DNA of 24,599 nucleotides. Origin: Tannerellaceae bacterium (GTDB taxonomy: Bacteria; Bacteroidota; Bacteroidia; Bacteroidales; Tannerellaceae). The position numbers and the translations under genes were made by a program. The DNA lies in NCBI GenBank assembly GCA_031267775.1, contig JAIRYL010000161.1:1-24599 (forward strand). The letters are read 5' to 3'. Shown here in pieces: positions 16,101-24,379 of the stretch (its first letter is position 1; each line of letters begins with the position of its first letter). The notes under the pieces were generated by a model. The model was not told where the DNA came from, did no database searches, and was given only the letters and a program-made list of their open reading frames with translations.

Positions 16101-18391
16101 ATTTCCACGGCATTCATTGTTTTCTTATTCTTTTTTGCGTCAAAACCTTCTTTCAGATTAAACGTAACGCACAATCCGGGTTGTGCATTTTCGGGTTTTC
16201 CTTTAAAATCCCGCATACTGAAATAATATGATTTTCGGGCGTCTGTTTCCACAAAACCAGCTTTTCCATTAGGTAAAATTGTTTTTATTATCCCCAAGTA
16301 TCGTGGCGAAGCGCCATATTTTAGCGTACGCCACACACCTTTCAACGCCTTTATGTCTTCATCAACAGATTGGTTCTTTTGTTTCAACTTTTCGATCAAA
16401 GCGGTATGCAGTTTAGCTTCGTCCATTTTCTTCAATTTTTCCAAAACATTTGCCAGACAAATATATGTGTTGATTTTTTTATCCGCATCGCCGAAGTTCA
16501 TAGCGCTATCCAAAGCATATTGCAGCGATTTTTCATATTCGCCCAAACGATAATATTGTTCGGCTATTTCTTTTTGGATAAACCACTCTTTTTTCTTTTT
16601 AAGCAGTTCGAGTTGCAAGTTCAACGATTTCTCATATTCGCCCAATCCTTCGTAACTTAATCCTATTCGCCACCGAAACCATATTTCGTTGCCATAGTGC
16701 AGTTTGTCAAATACGGAAAGCGCTTCTTCGCAAAGCCTTATACATTCGTCAAATTCGCCTTTTTCGAGCAGGGCGCGCGTTCGCAGCATATAGTATTGCT
16801 CTTTCTTGGATGCAAATTCGCGCTGTTTGCCTTCTTTATCCGTAATGGAAAACGGATCAGAATCCAACAGCGCCGGATTCAGTTTATCTGTCCATTCCAA
16901 CATCTTGTCTGCCCTGTAAACGGATTTTTCGCTCAAATAGTTCAGAATCTTAAATATCGTCTTCGTATAGGGCGAATATTTGTCGTTTTGTTGCGACAGT
17001 TTCAATATACCCTCGCCTGCCCGAAAAAACATATTTTCGTCCGCAATCTTTTCTCTGCTGATTTCGGAATAATAAATCGCCCATGCATAAACCGTTTTGA
17101 ACAAATTAAAATTACGACATTTTGCATATACTTTCCGGCATATATCCAGCGCCGTTTGATAGTCTTTCAACTGTTGAGCACAGTAGGCATAACGCCAGCC
17201 CTCCCTCTCGCCGCAGCTTTCAGGATAACTTTCCCACAGTATGCGGTAAAGCGGCAGCGCCTCGCGGTAATTCTTTTCGTCGAACATCAGCAGCGCCTGT
17301 TGTTTGATAATGTCGCTATCCGCTTCTGTCTCCTGTATGCTGTCGGACGAAAGATTTTTCACAATAGCCTCTTTAAGCAGAATATAATCGCTGATAAATG
17401 ATTGAATATATGCCGCCATCAATTCGTTCAACTGAGCGGACGTTCCCTGTCGCAGAGATTTAACTACCGAAAATCCTTTTTTCCCGAAAAACAAATTCAC
17501 TTCCGCCCGCAAAATTCCCGTACTTAATTTAAATTTTTTGCCATAACTGATATTGACTACTTCTTCCACCTTTACGCCCGATTCGCTGATATATTCCAGC
17601 AGTTTTTCCAGAATTTGCTCCAGTTGTTCCGGTACATATACTTGCGGCTTGCTTTTGGCAAGCCTTTTTCGAGCATTCAGTTTTTCTTTAATAAATGCCA
17701 GTGCGTCGGCGTCGGGACCTTTAGCAGGTTCGTTGTGCTGTTCCTTTGAGCTTTTCGCTTCAGTTTTACTTAAAAGACGTTCCGTTTCCCGATATTCAAA
17801 CGGATTGTCGAAATCAAGAAAATCGGCCATATTGACTGCATCGGCGCAGGGGTTATAGTAGGCGTCGGCGTCGCTGCTCAGGAAGCAGGCGCGGGAAACG
17901 TCCGAAGTGCGGGCGTCAATTACCTGTTCTAAACCGTATTGTGTAGAAAACGCCTGCACAAAACATTTGTAAAACAAGGAATATTTTCCCGAATCGTAAC
18001 ATTTTTCCGACAAACGGAACAAAATCTTTACTCCGTCTTCGCCGGGAGATATAAAGCAAAGCGTTACGCGGCTGTCTTGTATTACTTTCGATTTAACAGT
18101 TGTAACCGTCAAATCTTTTTCTCCTACATGGTCAATATCCACCATAAAATATTCGCAGTAGCCGAAATTTTCAATTTTCCGGTAAGGCGGGTTAAACATG
18201 CCGCATATAATGTACGGTAATTGTCGTTTGACCAGTCCGTATTGTTTTGGGTCGATGGAGCGTATCATTCTCATGCGTTGAATCAATGCAGCCGTTTCCG
18301 TGTCGGGCGACTTGAGCATCGAAAAAAGTTCTTCCGGCGAAGTATCAGTCAATACGTCGTCCTTTTGCGTAATTGATTTTCCTATTTGCAT
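16076..18391 (-). CDS. CRISPR-associated primase-polymerase-like protein (PrimPol-TPR-cold-shock-like domains)
   Basis: 771 aa, encoded between cas1 (11-base gap) and cas2 (25-base overlap). Residues ~1-205 match the BT4734/VirE N-terminal-type AEP/PrimPol domain: motif I VDID (Asp85, Asp87), motif II SPGEDGVK (115-122) and motif III region VIDARTSDVSRACFLSSD (Asp159, Asp164, Arg167), then the YYNP segment. Residues ~245-335 are an alpha/beta segment I cannot name (YGKKFKLS...FFGKKGFSVVKS). Residues ~355-680 contain several TPR-like helical pairs (for example SYEGLGEYEKSLNLQ and EQYYRLGEYEKSLQYA). Residues ~697-766 resemble a cold-shock OB fold (GIIKTILPNGKAGFVETD). CAPPs known from type III loci make DNA or RNA primers and are linked to spacer acquisition; that role here is inferred. 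Motif II has Lys where many AEPs have His, so activity needs testing. Confidence 0.8.
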   Translation of the reverse strand: MQIGKSITQKDDVLTDTSPEELFSMLKSPDTETAALIQRMRMIRSIDPKQYGLVKRQLPYIICGMFNPPYRKIENFGYCEYFMVDIDHVGEKDLTVTTVKSKVIQDSRVTLCFISPGEDGVKILFRLSEKCYDSGKYSLFYKCFVQAFSTQYGLEQVIDARTSDVSRACFLSSDADAYYNPCADAVNMADFLDFDNPFEYRETERLLSKTEAKSSKEQHNEPAKGPDADALAFIKEKLNARKRLAKSKPQVYVPEQLEQILEKLLEYISESGVKVEEVVNISYGKKFKLSTGILRAEVNLFFGKKGFSVVKSLRQGTSAQLNELMAAYIQSFISDYILLKEAIVKNLSSDSIQETEADSDIIKQQALLMFDEKNYREALPLYRILWESYPESCGEREGWRYAYCAQQLKDYQTALDICRKVYAKCRNFNLFKTVYAWAIYYSEISREKIADENMFFRAGEGILKLSQQNDKYSPYTKTIFKILNYLSEKSVYRADKMLEWTDKLNPALLDSDPFSITDKEGKQREFASKKEQYYMLRTRALLEKGEFDECIRLCEEALSVFDKLHYGNEIWFRWRIGLSYEGLGEYEKSLNLQLELLKKKKEWFIQKEIAEQYYRLGEYEKSLQYALDSAMNFGDADKKINTYICLANVLEKLKKMDEAKLHTALIEKLKQKNQSVDEDIKALKGVWRTLKYGASPRYLGIIKTILPNGKAGFVETDARKSYYFSMRDFKGKPENAQPGLCVTFNLKEGFDAKKNKKTMNAVEICLEKNRH

Positions 18392-18402
18392 AATTCTTAA
18401 TC

Positions 18403-19383
18403 TTAACTTTTAGCTTTAAACGCCTGCGCGAGACTTTGGGCATACAGGTCGATATGCGTTAGCCGCGAACGTTCCAGTTTTTTTATGGGTATAACTTCTG
18501 AAAGATAATCGTTTAACGACTGTATCAAAATCCGTTTGCCAAGCCCTTCCAGCCAATACGAGCCATCGGGTTTGACGGAATAACATTCTTCGCCTATTAC
18601 CCGCTGGGCAAGCAGCATATACACGACGTAATCAACCCATATCCGGTATTTCTCAATAACGTCATAAACCAGTACGGGACGGTTGTACTCGTCGCGGTGA
18701 AAAACTCCGATATATGGGTCGATACCGGCGCGGATTAAGGCGCCCTCAATTTTTCCGTACAATACGCCGTAACCATAGTTCAACAAGGCGTTCGTCACAT
18801 CGGTAGCCGGATGCTGCGAACGTTGTTCAAAGCGGTATTCATCGGGCAAAAAACTGTTCATCTCTTCAAAATAGATGCGCGAAACGATCCCCTCCAAGCC
18901 CCTCAGTTGTCGCGCTATATCGGCAATCGTCTCGCCTTGAAGCTTGTTCACTTTTTCACGGTATTTTTCTATTCTCATGGCCGTATGTTCAATCCGCCGG
19001 TTCAGTTCAGGAAGTGAAGCGACAAATGTCCAAAGTAACGCTTGCTGATTTTCTATTTTGTTCTGAATGACCTCTTTAATCCATTTTACAGCCTCTTTCG
19101 ACCGCACAAATTCCAGCTGTCCTTTGCGAATGGTAGAAATAGAGCCGTAACGCGAACTCCAGATTCGGCCGGCAGGTTTACCGGTATTATCAACAAACAG
19201 TATTTCAATTTCGTTTTCGATGGCTAACAATACGGCGTCGCTACTGATCTGCGCGCCTCTGCCAATCTGGATGCTATGGAGATCGGCCGGTGGAATCCGC
19301 TGTTTTCCATCTTTATGCAACACCATAAACGCTTCGTTATCTTTGGTGAGGCACGTTCCGAAAGTGTTGAGGATTAAATCCAT
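18403..19383 (-). CDS. cas1: Cas1 CRISPR integrase
   Basis: 326 aa, normal length. An N-terminal beta-domain (LHSIQIGRGAQISSDAV) precedes the helical catalytic domain. The metal ligands are present: Glu164 in RGLEGIVSRIYF, His229 in DPYIGVFHRDEYNRP, and Asp241/Glu244 in LVYDVIEKYR. Cas1 dimers with Cas2 capture prespacers and integrate them at the leader end of an array. There is no reverse-transcriptase fusion. It follows csm6 after a 101-base gap, the largest inside this cas cluster, and is followed within 11 bases by the primase-like gene, so cas1-PrimPol-cas2 appear to form one adaptation module. Confidence 0.95.
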   Translation of the reverse strand: MDLILNTFGTCLTKDNEAFMVLHKDGKQRIPPADLHSIQIGRGAQISSDAVLLAIENEIEILFVDNTGKPAGRIWSSRYGSISTIRKGQLEFVRSKEAVKWIKEVIQNKIENQQALLWTFVASLPELNRRIEHTAMRIEKYREKVNKLQGETIADIARQLRGLEGIVSRIYFEEMNSFLPDEYRFEQRSQHPATDVTNALLNYGYGVLYGKIEGALIRAGIDPYIGVFHRDEYNRPVLVYDVIEKYRIWVDYVVYMLLAQRVIGEECYSVKPDGSYWLEGLGKRILIQSLNDYLSEVIPIKKLERSRLTHIDLYAQSLAQAFKAKS

Positions 19384-19484
19384 AATACATTCAGCGTTAC
19401 TATATGAAGCGGCACGAAATCAGATACAGTTGATCTTCTCGAAGCAGGATAGAGAAATATTCTGAGGAGTTTTTGCATAAGCCG

Positions 19485-20921
19485 TTAATTATTTCGGATT
19501 TGTTTTTCGATTATTGCGTTTAACTGCTCATAAATATCTTCTTGCGGCAAGCCCCATTCATACAAGCACTCTTTTAGCAGTTGCCCGTAATAAGGTAATT
19601 CTTTAGCAAGAACATTCTTATCAATATATTTTCCCTCGTGTGCCACTTTGTTACGCACGTCTCTTACAGCATTTTGTTTCCCTTCCTTATATGGGGAATA
19701 AGTGAAATCCAAATAAGGAAGAAGCTTTTTTGCTAATGGCTGCAATTCAGGAAAAAAGTCTTGTTCGTCAATAATGTGGATTGCTAACGGAATTGAGGTA
19801 TAATCGTATGCCTTTTCCATGCATTTTCTTTCGGCATATTGACGTGTAGCAAGAAAGTTCCGTTTATCGTATTCAATCCACCGTGTAATGGTATTTTTAT
19901 TTTTATTTTTATTTTTTGATTCGCCAATAATTATTCTTATTTCTCCTTCAATTTTTGAACGTGATTGGCGGATAAATTCTTCATAAAATACAGCAAATTC
20001 CAAAATGCTTTCCTGATAATTCTCTGTTAATAAATTATGATATGCGATGAGTAACGATTCTGACAGAAACAAATATTTTTTTTCAAAGAGATCGTATAAA
20101 ATTTCGGAATAAGCTCTTTTATAAGGAAACAAAGCAGACATTATAAGTCCGTCATTTCTGTTCTGAATACTGTTTCCAGTTTCCCAGATTCTTTTAGTTC
20201 GTTTCAAATCTTTTTTAATTCTGAAATACGTAAATGCTATGATATTAAAACATGAGTTATCCGTAATTTTATCTACATTTCCACTCAAAATATTCAAGGC
20301 TGCTTCGTACTTGTTTTTGCGAACAAGGGCTATTGCCTGTTCTTTATTGATAATATTCCGGTATTCGATTTGCGATTTTTCTTCTATGCTACCGTCTTCT
20401 CTTGGATACAAAATTTTCCATTTACCATCGGGGAACATAAACTCAGCCATAATTTTTGCGGCAGTTTTTTGTTGTCCTGTTCCGCCTGCATCGCAAAAAA
20501 CGAAGTCGGCTTCACCGTATTGTGAAATTATTTCAATGTAAAACTGCTGATAAAATTTCAAAAGATCGTTTTCATTTGTAACGTCATCTGTAAATTCTCT
20601 CAGTTCAACTTCTTCGATTTGATAATCGCGTCGGATCAAACGCTGTATAATTTCACCTTCGTACAACGTATCCTGTTTGTTGAATTGCGGATTGTTTACC
20701 TGATTAGAAACAATAATAAACACTTTGTCAGGATGAAAACCGTCTTGTTTCAAAACTGTATCCAAAATATTAAGTTCGATATTTTCATTTTCGGAATCAA
20801 AATTATCCCATATATTTTTCGTCCAGTCTCGAAAAGAGGATTTAGATTCAATCTGTTCGAAATATAACTGTTTTTTATATCGTATATTTCTGTTTCCGAT
20901 ATTTGTCAGTAGGATTTGCAT
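19485..20921 (-). CDS. csm6: Csm6-family CARF-HEPN ribonuclease
   Basis: 478 aa. The N-terminal CARF domain opens with MQILLTNIGNRN and carries the ligand-loop motif DAGGTGQ (residues 144-150). The C-terminal HEPN domain has the RNase motif R-x4-H (Arg423-His428, in VRNKVAHEG). The family binds cyclic oligoadenylates made by Cas10 and then cuts RNA non-specifically, producing collateral defence. Residues ~195-330 are helical. A Lys-Asn run (336-343) made by a hexanucleotide repeat marks a linker before HEPN. It lies 4 bases after csm5. Ring size of the activator (cA4 or cA6) cannot be read from sequence. Naming as Csm6 rests on context and domains. Confidence 0.88.
   Translation of the reverse strand: MQILLTNIGNRNIRYKKQLYFEQIESKSSFRDWTKNIWDNFDSENENIELNILDTVLKQDGFHPDKVFIIVSNQVNNPQFNKQDTLYEGEIIQRLIRRDYQIEEVELREFTDDVTNENDLLKFYQQFYIEIISQYGEADFVFCDAGGTGQQKTAAKIMAEFMFPDGKWKILYPREDGSIEEKSQIEYRNIINKEQAIALVRKNKYEAALNILSGNVDKITDNSCFNIIAFTYFRIKKDLKRTKRIWETGNSIQNRNDGLIMSALFPYKRAYSEILYDLFEKKYLFLSESLLIAYHNLLTENYQESILEFAVFYEEFIRQSRSKIEGEIRIIIGESKNKNKNKNTITRWIEYDKRNFLATRQYAERKCMEKAYDYTSIPLAIHIIDEQDFFPELQPLAKKLLPYLDFTYSPYKEGKQNAVRDVRNKVAHEGKYIDKNVLAKELPYYGQLLKECLYEWGLPQEDIYEQLNAIIEKQIRNN
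19892..19918. repeat. Hexanucleotide repeat (tatttt)n in csm6
   Basis: About four copies of a 6-base unit, read on the minus strand as alternating Lys and Asn codons. The unit is a whole number of codons, so length changes would lengthen or shorten the linker without a frameshift. Confidence 0.7.
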
Positions 20922-20925
20922 AAAA

Positions 20926-22614
20926 TTATTGTTTTATCTCATTCGACCATTGCGTTACTAAATCTTGTCCAATTATTTCAGAAAGTGAAGATAGAGAAAA
21001 ATTCTTTCTATCCCGGGCTTTCATCAAATTATAAATTTCTTTTACTTTATTATTTATAACTGTCAAATCTTCATTAGAAAGCGATGTTATATTATTCTGT
21101 TTCATCCATGTTCTTATGCTACCTGTTAAAGTTGGTATTTTGTTTAAAGTTTTAATTTTATCAGCAAGCGGTACTTGATTTGCAGCTAATCTGTCGGCCA
21201 TCTCTTTCTGTTTTATATCCTCAAGTTCTTTCACTCTGTCGGCCGCTTTTTTCCTTCTTAAAATTTCAGCATCTATATTTTGCAATAACCCTATGTGTTT
21301 AGTACCTTCCGGTAATAAAATTACCGCTTTTTCTACAACTTCCTTTGCTTCTTCATACTTCTCTTCTACAAACAAATTGTTTGCTTGAAAAACCAGTCGT
21401 TCATATTCATTCTTATTCTCCTCACGTTGTCTTATAGCTTCCTTTTCTGCTTTTTTGCGGTTCAATTCGGCTACTAGTTGTTGTTGTTCCTGCCGTTTTT
21501 TATCTTCCCGTTCCTGTTCAAATTCTTTCACTTCTTCATCGCTCATCGGACGCAGTTTCACAAATCCCATCAACGAAAAAACGTCATCATAAACGGCGAC
21601 TTTGCGAGATTTGTATTTCTGTTTGCCTGCATTACGACCGGTCGTTTCTACGCCTGTTTTTGAATAATCGTCATATTGCCAGTCGCCGGTAATAGAATGG
21701 AACCCGGAACCGGCAGACATCTTCAAAATACAATACGAATCATCGACAGGGATTAGATTTCTGACAGCTTCCAGACTTTCAATAATTCTGTCGGTTTTTT
21801 CAGTTGGATATTTTTCAAAGAAATGGATTTCCTTATCAATGTAATCTTCGGTGTGTTGATTTATAAGAGAAAACAATTTTTTGTCGGCAAAAAGTTCTTT
21901 CTTTTTTATTTGTTTTATATGCTGTAATTTATCAAAGTTGAGTTCCGACAGCATCATGGAACATACGCCTTTTTGCCATGGCATAACACATTCGTACACC
22001 GTATTGAATCCGGTGGATTGGAATTCATTGTTGGTTTTGTCGCCTGAATATTTCCATCCGCCGATCCAATTATTTTCAACTTTTCGCAGATTAAAAATTT
22101 TGGTATTCACCAGCGCTGTTTCTTCAAAATCGGCGTCTGAAAATTTGATGAAACGCATCAATTCGTCGCCATTATTGGAATCGCCAAAATATTTTTTTTC
22201 ACTCAGTATACCCGTTTTCAGTCCATCCAACAGATATGCCCAAATTACCGATCTTACCGCACCTTTGAGCGAACTGCCGGGAATGATGGGTTTGCCTGAC
22301 AAATCGTTTTTAATAAACGATTTAATATCGTTATTGTTCGCAGCTCCGTTTGGTAGCGGAATACTTTTATCGGAAACTTTTTTCAAATTGCCTCCGATTT
22401 TCTGCAATAAGGCTTTCTCGTTTTTTTGAGCAAAAAGAACAGTCAGTTCTTCCGGATTTATACCTTGAGCAATCATTTTCTTTAGATTCAAAAGATATGC
22501 CTTGTTACCTTCCACAACAAAGTCAATCCCTTTCACCCAATCTTTCTCCGCCCCTGCGCCAATGCTCAAGGGCGAAAGAACGGTTATTTCCAAGTTATAT
22601 TTTTTGTTAATCAT
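20926..22614 (-). CDS. csm5: Csm5 RAMP protein with long coiled-coil/TPR-like C-terminal extension
   Basis: 562 aa; Csm5 is usually about 350-400 aa. Residues 1-355 are the RAMP core, with LSPLSIGAG near the N-terminus, the PIIPGSSLKGAVRSVIWAYLL signature at 109-129, and a glycine-rich MSAGSGFHSITGDW loop near 299-312, ending with FSLMGFVKLRP. Residues 356-562 are an extra segment: a charged coiled coil (EEVKEFEQEREDKKRQ to EKEAIRQREENK), a TPR-like helical pair (RLVFQANNLFVEEKYEEAKE), more coil, then a helical tail. Csm5 caps the 3' end of the crRNA in the Csm complex and is linked to its trimming. What the extension does is unknown; recruitment of a nuclease or of the TPR-bearing primase is speculative. 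No internal stop or frameshift. Confidence 0.88.
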   Translation of the reverse strand: MINKKYNLEITVLSPLSIGAGAEKDWVKGIDFVVEGNKAYLLNLKKMIAQGINPEELTVLFAQKNEKALLQKIGGNLKKVSDKSIPLPNGAANNNDIKSFIKNDLSGKPIIPGSSLKGAVRSVIWAYLLDGLKTGILSEKKYFGDSNNGDELMRFIKFSDADFEETALVNTKIFNLRKVENNWIGGWKYSGDKTNNEFQSTGFNTVYECVMPWQKGVCSMMLSELNFDKLQHIKQIKKKELFADKKLFSLINQHTEDYIDKEIHFFEKYPTEKTDRIIESLEAVRNLIPVDDSYCILKMSAGSGFHSITGDWQYDDYSKTGVETTGRNAGKQKYKSRKVAVYDDVFSLMGFVKLRPMSDEEVKEFEQEREDKKRQEQQQLVAELNRKKAEKEAIRQREENKNEYERLVFQANNLFVEEKYEEAKEVVEKAVILLPEGTKHIGLLQNIDAEILRRKKAADRVKELEDIKQKEMADRLAANQVPLADKIKTLNKIPTLTGSIRTWMKQNNITSLSNEDLTVINNKVKEIYNLMKARDRKNFSLSSLSEIIGQDLVTQWSNEIKQ

Positions 22615-22645
22615 ATCAATTATAAAATCAAATTAAAATCATCGG

Positions 22646-23656
22646 TTAGACAATCACCGGAATAAAAAGCGCCTTTCCATTTCTCCAAATAGAATGTTCC
22701 ACCTTCCCTTCTTCCCATTCTATATCGGGTTTCAAATCTACGATTTTGCCGTGAATAGCCACGTTGTCGTCCATTTTCATAGAAAACACAGAGCCTGACG
22801 TAAAAGCGTAAATGATATTTTTGCGTTTGGTATTGAACGGCGGAGTCGTAATCCAACCGCCGCGCCGCAAAAAATCGTAGCCGACTTTTTCACCCGCGAG
22901 CATTACGGCCAATTGTTTCTTTGATGAGGGAATAAACATTGATAACGACATTGCGTATTCAGTAGTATTGTTATCGGGCAAGTTAATTTCAATTTTGTCT
23001 GACGTATAAGTAAACAGACCGTTTCCAACATTCCTGTCGGTACCTATGCCTTCATATTGTAACAATCCCAAAGCCATATCCAGCAGTTTTCTGTCGCCTT
23101 TTACAATAAAATACAAGCCGGAATAGTCTTTAAAAAAAATCCTGTCCATATAAAACGGCGTTGCATTTTCACCCGCGCGGGAAACCGTAACGCGCGGAGA
23201 AACTTGCGAAGTAATAAAATCCTTGTCTATTGCTTTGTCTGTAAGATATTCGCCTTTGATATGCTCGGATTCGGAGTAGATATTTTCGTTTAAAGCGATT
23301 CTTTTCTCGAAATAACTCAGATCCAACCATTGCACTTTTTTTATATCCTTTGCATTGGAAACCTCATTATCGGTATCGGATTTTATATACTTCGATTTTT
23401 TGTATCCTTTAGGAAAAAAATACACCGCCGGGGTACCCTCGTTCTTCTGATAAAACGGAAAGAGCGAACTGACAGTAAAACCCAAATCGCCGTCTTCCGG
23501 AATCTCTTTTCCAAGTTTCGCCAAACAGGAAGTAAGCGCCGCATACATTGTATCGCTCGCTACGGTTTTGAGCGATACGCTGTAATCGCCACGTGCATAA
23601 CCCAAATGCAAGGGCGTTGTGAAATGCAGTTTGTATATGAGAAACGTATCTTTCAT
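22646..23656 (-). CDS. csm4: Csm4 RAMP protein
   Basis: 336 aa. The N-terminus has the Csm4/Cas5-like RAMP start (IYKLHFTTPLHLGYARGDYS) and SDTMYAALTSCLAKLG. The glycine-rich loop GIGTDRNVGNGLFTY lies at about two thirds of the length. Csm4 binds the 5' tag of the crRNA and contacts Cas10 in the type III-A complex. Its ATG shares a base with the csm3 stop (TAATG), indicating coupling. A gap of 31 bases separates it from csm5. Length is slightly above the usual ~300 aa. No catalytic residue is expected in this subunit. Confidence 0.92.
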   Translation of the reverse strand: MKDTFLIYKLHFTTPLHLGYARGDYSVSLKTVASDTMYAALTSCLAKLGKEIPEDGDLGFTVSSLFPFYQKNEGTPAVYFFPKGYKKSKYIKSDTDNEVSNAKDIKKVQWLDLSYFEKRIALNENIYSESEHIKGEYLTDKAIDKDFITSQVSPRVTVSRAGENATPFYMDRIFFKDYSGLYFIVKGDRKLLDMALGLLQYEGIGTDRNVGNGLFTYTSDKIEINLPDNNTTEYAMSLSMFIPSSKKQLAVMLAGEKVGYDFLRRGGWITTPPFNTKRKNIIYAFTSGSVFSMKMDDNVAIHGKIVDLKPDIEWEEGKVEHSIWRNGKALFIPVIV

Positions 23657-24357
23657 TACTCTGCTTTTTCAAAAGATTTGTCAAACTTAATATCTTCTTC
23701 TTTAAGTTCCCCAAACTTGATTTGACCGTAGCCACGCGAGCCGCTTCCGCCCAGATAATCGTTTTCAAGAGCTCTAATTCCTTCCTTTAACAAAGCAAGC
23801 AAGTCTTCTTCCGCGTCATTTTCACATCCTTTTTTCTTTTCATTATCTGTATAATTCCACACATTGATAACAAATTCCACATTAAAGAATACGCCGGCGG
23901 GGATACGCTCGGTTTGGCGGGGATTGTCCGCTGTTCCTGTCAGTCTGTTAATGGTGTTTTCAAATTTAATCTCTGTATACGTTAAATCTAAATTGTCCGA
24001 AATTCGCAGTTTTTCTTCGGAATCATAAGTCAGGTAAGCATCGCGGACAATCAATTTTGACGGTTGATTATCTTCTGAATAACCAAACAGCCTATTTATT
24101 TTTTTTTGGCGTTCAGTTTTTGCGTTTCTTTTCCCTCCACCTACTTCTACCGTTCCCGCTATTTGTTCAAGCAAGCAGCGCATCTTTCCTTTGATAGAAC
24201 TGCCCGGAATATAAGGCTGGTTATTCATCATCGCTATTTTGATCACAGGGTTATCAATGCCGCCAATTTCTACATTTTCACTGCCTCCGCCTATATGCAG
24301 ACCTGTTACTAACTGTAGTGTGGTTGTCACTTTTATTTTCTTTACTAATTGAGTCAT
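23656..24357 (-). CDS. csm3: Csm3 backbone subunit and target-RNA nuclease
   Basis: 233 aa with the start at 24357 (MTQLVKKIKV). The longer 303-aa frame to 24567 is rejected because its first 70 codons overlap csm2 in another frame and look random. Motifs: TGLHIGGGSENVEIGG, then GIDNPVIK with Asp35, equivalent to the catalytic Asp32/33 of characterised Csm3; IPGSSIKGKMRCLLEQ, the RAMP signature; and GGSGSRGYGQI, the glycine-rich loop near the C-terminus. Several Csm3 copies line the crRNA and cut target RNA at 6-nt steps, and the key Asp is retained, so cleavage should be active. The start lies 22 bases after the csm2 stop. Confidence 0.95.
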   Translation of the reverse strand: MTQLVKKIKVTTTLQLVTGLHIGGGSENVEIGGIDNPVIKIAMMNNQPYIPGSSIKGKMRCLLEQIAGTVEVGGGKRNAKTERQKKINRLFGYSEDNQPSKLIVRDAYLTYDSEEKLRISDNLDLTYTEIKFENTINRLTGTADNPRQTERIPAGVFFNVEFVINVWNYTDNEKKKGCENDAEEDLLALLKEGIRALENDYLGGSGSRGYGQIKFGELKEEDIKFDKSFEKAE

Positions 24358-24379
24358 GATTATTTTGATTTTATTGTTA

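Noticed and set aside
16697..17401. 234-aa plus-strand ORF inside the primase-like gene
   Set aside because: Antisense shadow of a gene with strong domain evidence; its translation is Phe/Arg-rich and unlike a real protein.
20926..21548. Csm5 tail as a separate gene fused by sequencing error
   Set aside because: One continuous frame without stop, and no plausible internal start with its own spacing; a natural fusion is simpler, though not proven.
22620..22856. 78-aa minus-strand ORF inside csm4
   Set aside because: Out-of-frame overlap with the csm4 coding sequence, no independent evidence.
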